Position numbers and translations under genes: made by a program
Shown here: one piece after another, positions 41,362-42,077 of the stretch
Layout: every line of letters starts with the position of its first letter
How positions within the stretch are numbered: the first letter of the stretch is position 1
NCBI RefSeq assembly: GCF_018614095.1
Contig: NZ_JAGGOY010000078.1
Span: 9,259-51,335, forward strand
Reading direction: 5' to 3'
DNA: 42,077 bases
Source: Streptomyces sp. ISL-87
GTDB lineage: Bacteria > Actinomycetota > Actinomycetes > Streptomycetales > Streptomycetaceae
Notes under the pieces: generated by a model
What the model saw: the letters and a program-made list of their open reading frames with translations, nothing else
What the model was told of the DNA's origin: nothing
The model's database searches: none

Positions 41362-41997
41362 GTGCGACTTGATCACGTGTCCTATGCGGTGGCCCGCGAC
41401 AGCTTCGTCTCGACCGTCCAGTGGATCGGATCGGCCCTCGGCGCCGGGTTCGTCGACGGGGGCGTGCACCCGCGATTCGGCACCCGCAATTTCATTCTCC
41501 CGCTGAGCGGCGGCACCTACGTCGAGGTCGTCACCACACTCGACCACCCCGCCGCCGACCGCGCACCCTTCGGCCAGGCGGTCGCGCGCCGCGCCGCCGA
41601 GGGCGGCGGCTGGCTCGGTTGGGTGGTCTCCGTCGACGACATCGCCCCGGTCGAGGCCCGCCTCGGCCGCACCTCGGCCGAGGGCCACCGTGTCCGCCCC
41701 GACGGGTTCGACCTGAGGTGGAAGCAGATCGGCCTGCTGGAACTGCTGGAGGACCCGCAACTGCCCTACTTCCTTCAGTGGTTGGTCCCCATCGAGGAGC
41801 GCCCGAGCGCCGACCCGCGCACCTCCACCACCATCCACGGGGTCTCCATCGCCGGCGACGCCGCCTCCATCGCCGAGTTCCTCGGCGAACCGGCCGACCA
41901 CCCCCTCGATCAGATCGACGTCACCTGGGTCGAGGATGAGGAACCGGGCCTGGTCTCGGTTGAGTTCGCCACCGCGCACGGCCCGGTCACGATCTGA
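41362..41997 (+). CDS. Glyoxalase-like (VOC) domain protein
   Basis: 211 aa, GTG start (RLDHVSYAVARDSFVSTVQW). FGTRNFILPLSGGTYVEVVT and a Glu in VEVV match the glyoxalase-like Glyoxalase_3 family; the second half (TTIHGVSIAGDAASIAEFLG) is a weaker repeat of the fold. His4 and Glu near residue 57 are candidate metal ligands. Function unknown. The ribosome site is weak. The last 80 bases of the window after it hold no gene; CTAGTACTCCAGTTGTAGAT near the end might be the edge of another mobile element. Confidence 0.75.
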   Translation: MRLDHVSYAVARDSFVSTVQWIGSALGAGFVDGGVHPRFGTRNFILPLSGGTYVEVVTTLDHPAADRAPFGQAVARRAAEGGGWLGWVVSVDDIAPVEARLGRTSAEGHRVRPDGFDLRWKQIGLLELLEDPQLPYFLQWLVPIEERPSADPRTSTTIHGVSIAGDAASIAEFLGEPADHPLDQIDVTWVEDEEPGLVSVEFATAHGPVTI

Positions 41998-42077
41998 CCA
42001 GGGCCCGACTGCCCCGCGGGAGCAGCCGGCTGGGGTCTCCTGGCTAGTACTCCAGTTGTAGATCGTGATCTTGCTGG

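Overview
The window looks like Streptomyces or a close relative. It has very high GC, strong third-position G/C bias, GTG starts, an Scr1-type HTH gene with a DUF397 partner, a GPP34 protein, a fused FO synthase (FbiC), F420-type oxidoreductases and an actinobacterial iron box. No gene was checked against a database; family names rest on motifs read from the sequence.

Positions 1-25497 read as ordinary chromosome. A D-aminoacylase-like hydrolase overlaps an aldehyde dehydrogenase. Then come two lipoproteins, small secreted or membrane proteins, an NAD(P)-binding protein coupled to a deazaflavin-type nitroreductase (with a divergent HxlR regulator), a VOC protein, an iron-box-controlled membrane protein, an LLM-class F420 oxidoreductase, an ADP-ribosylglycohydrolase, an SDR followed by fbiC, and a C-terminally truncated aminotransferase. 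These are followed by a conserved hypothetical, the Scr1/DUF397 pair, GPP34, a large D-Ala-D-Ala carboxypeptidase with an internally repetitive cytoplasmic tail, and a big membrane protein. Several short tandem repeats and strong hairpins sit between genes.

Positions 25498-33705 form an integrated element of about 8.2 kb. A tRNA-Arg(CCT) gene lies at 33664-33736 (minus strand), and 43 bp covering its 3' part are repeated exactly at 25498-25540. Cargo: an ATPase of the archaeal-ATPase/DUF234 type with a nuclease-like C-terminus, a SWIM zinc-finger protein, two unknown proteins, and a large zinc-ribbon/DnaB-like ATPase with an altered Walker A. No intact integrase is visible. Paired GTTCCCA repeats flank both ends, and the element supplies a new terminator just behind the tRNA.

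Positions 34136-40229 hold a second accessory block. A minus-strand operon encodes a resolvase-like protein, a HATPase, a small unknown protein and an S-adenosylhomocysteinase-like protein with a frameshift. Facing away from it are an HTH/TPR-like regulator, a YdcF/DUF218 protein and a WbqC protein. A truncated transposase lies on one side. On the other, an 869-bp IS5-family element is inserted exactly in the stop codon of the WbqC gene. A dehydrogenase remnant and a glyoxalase-like gene close the window. The tRNA element and the YdcF/WbqC block are the best candidates for undescribed biology.
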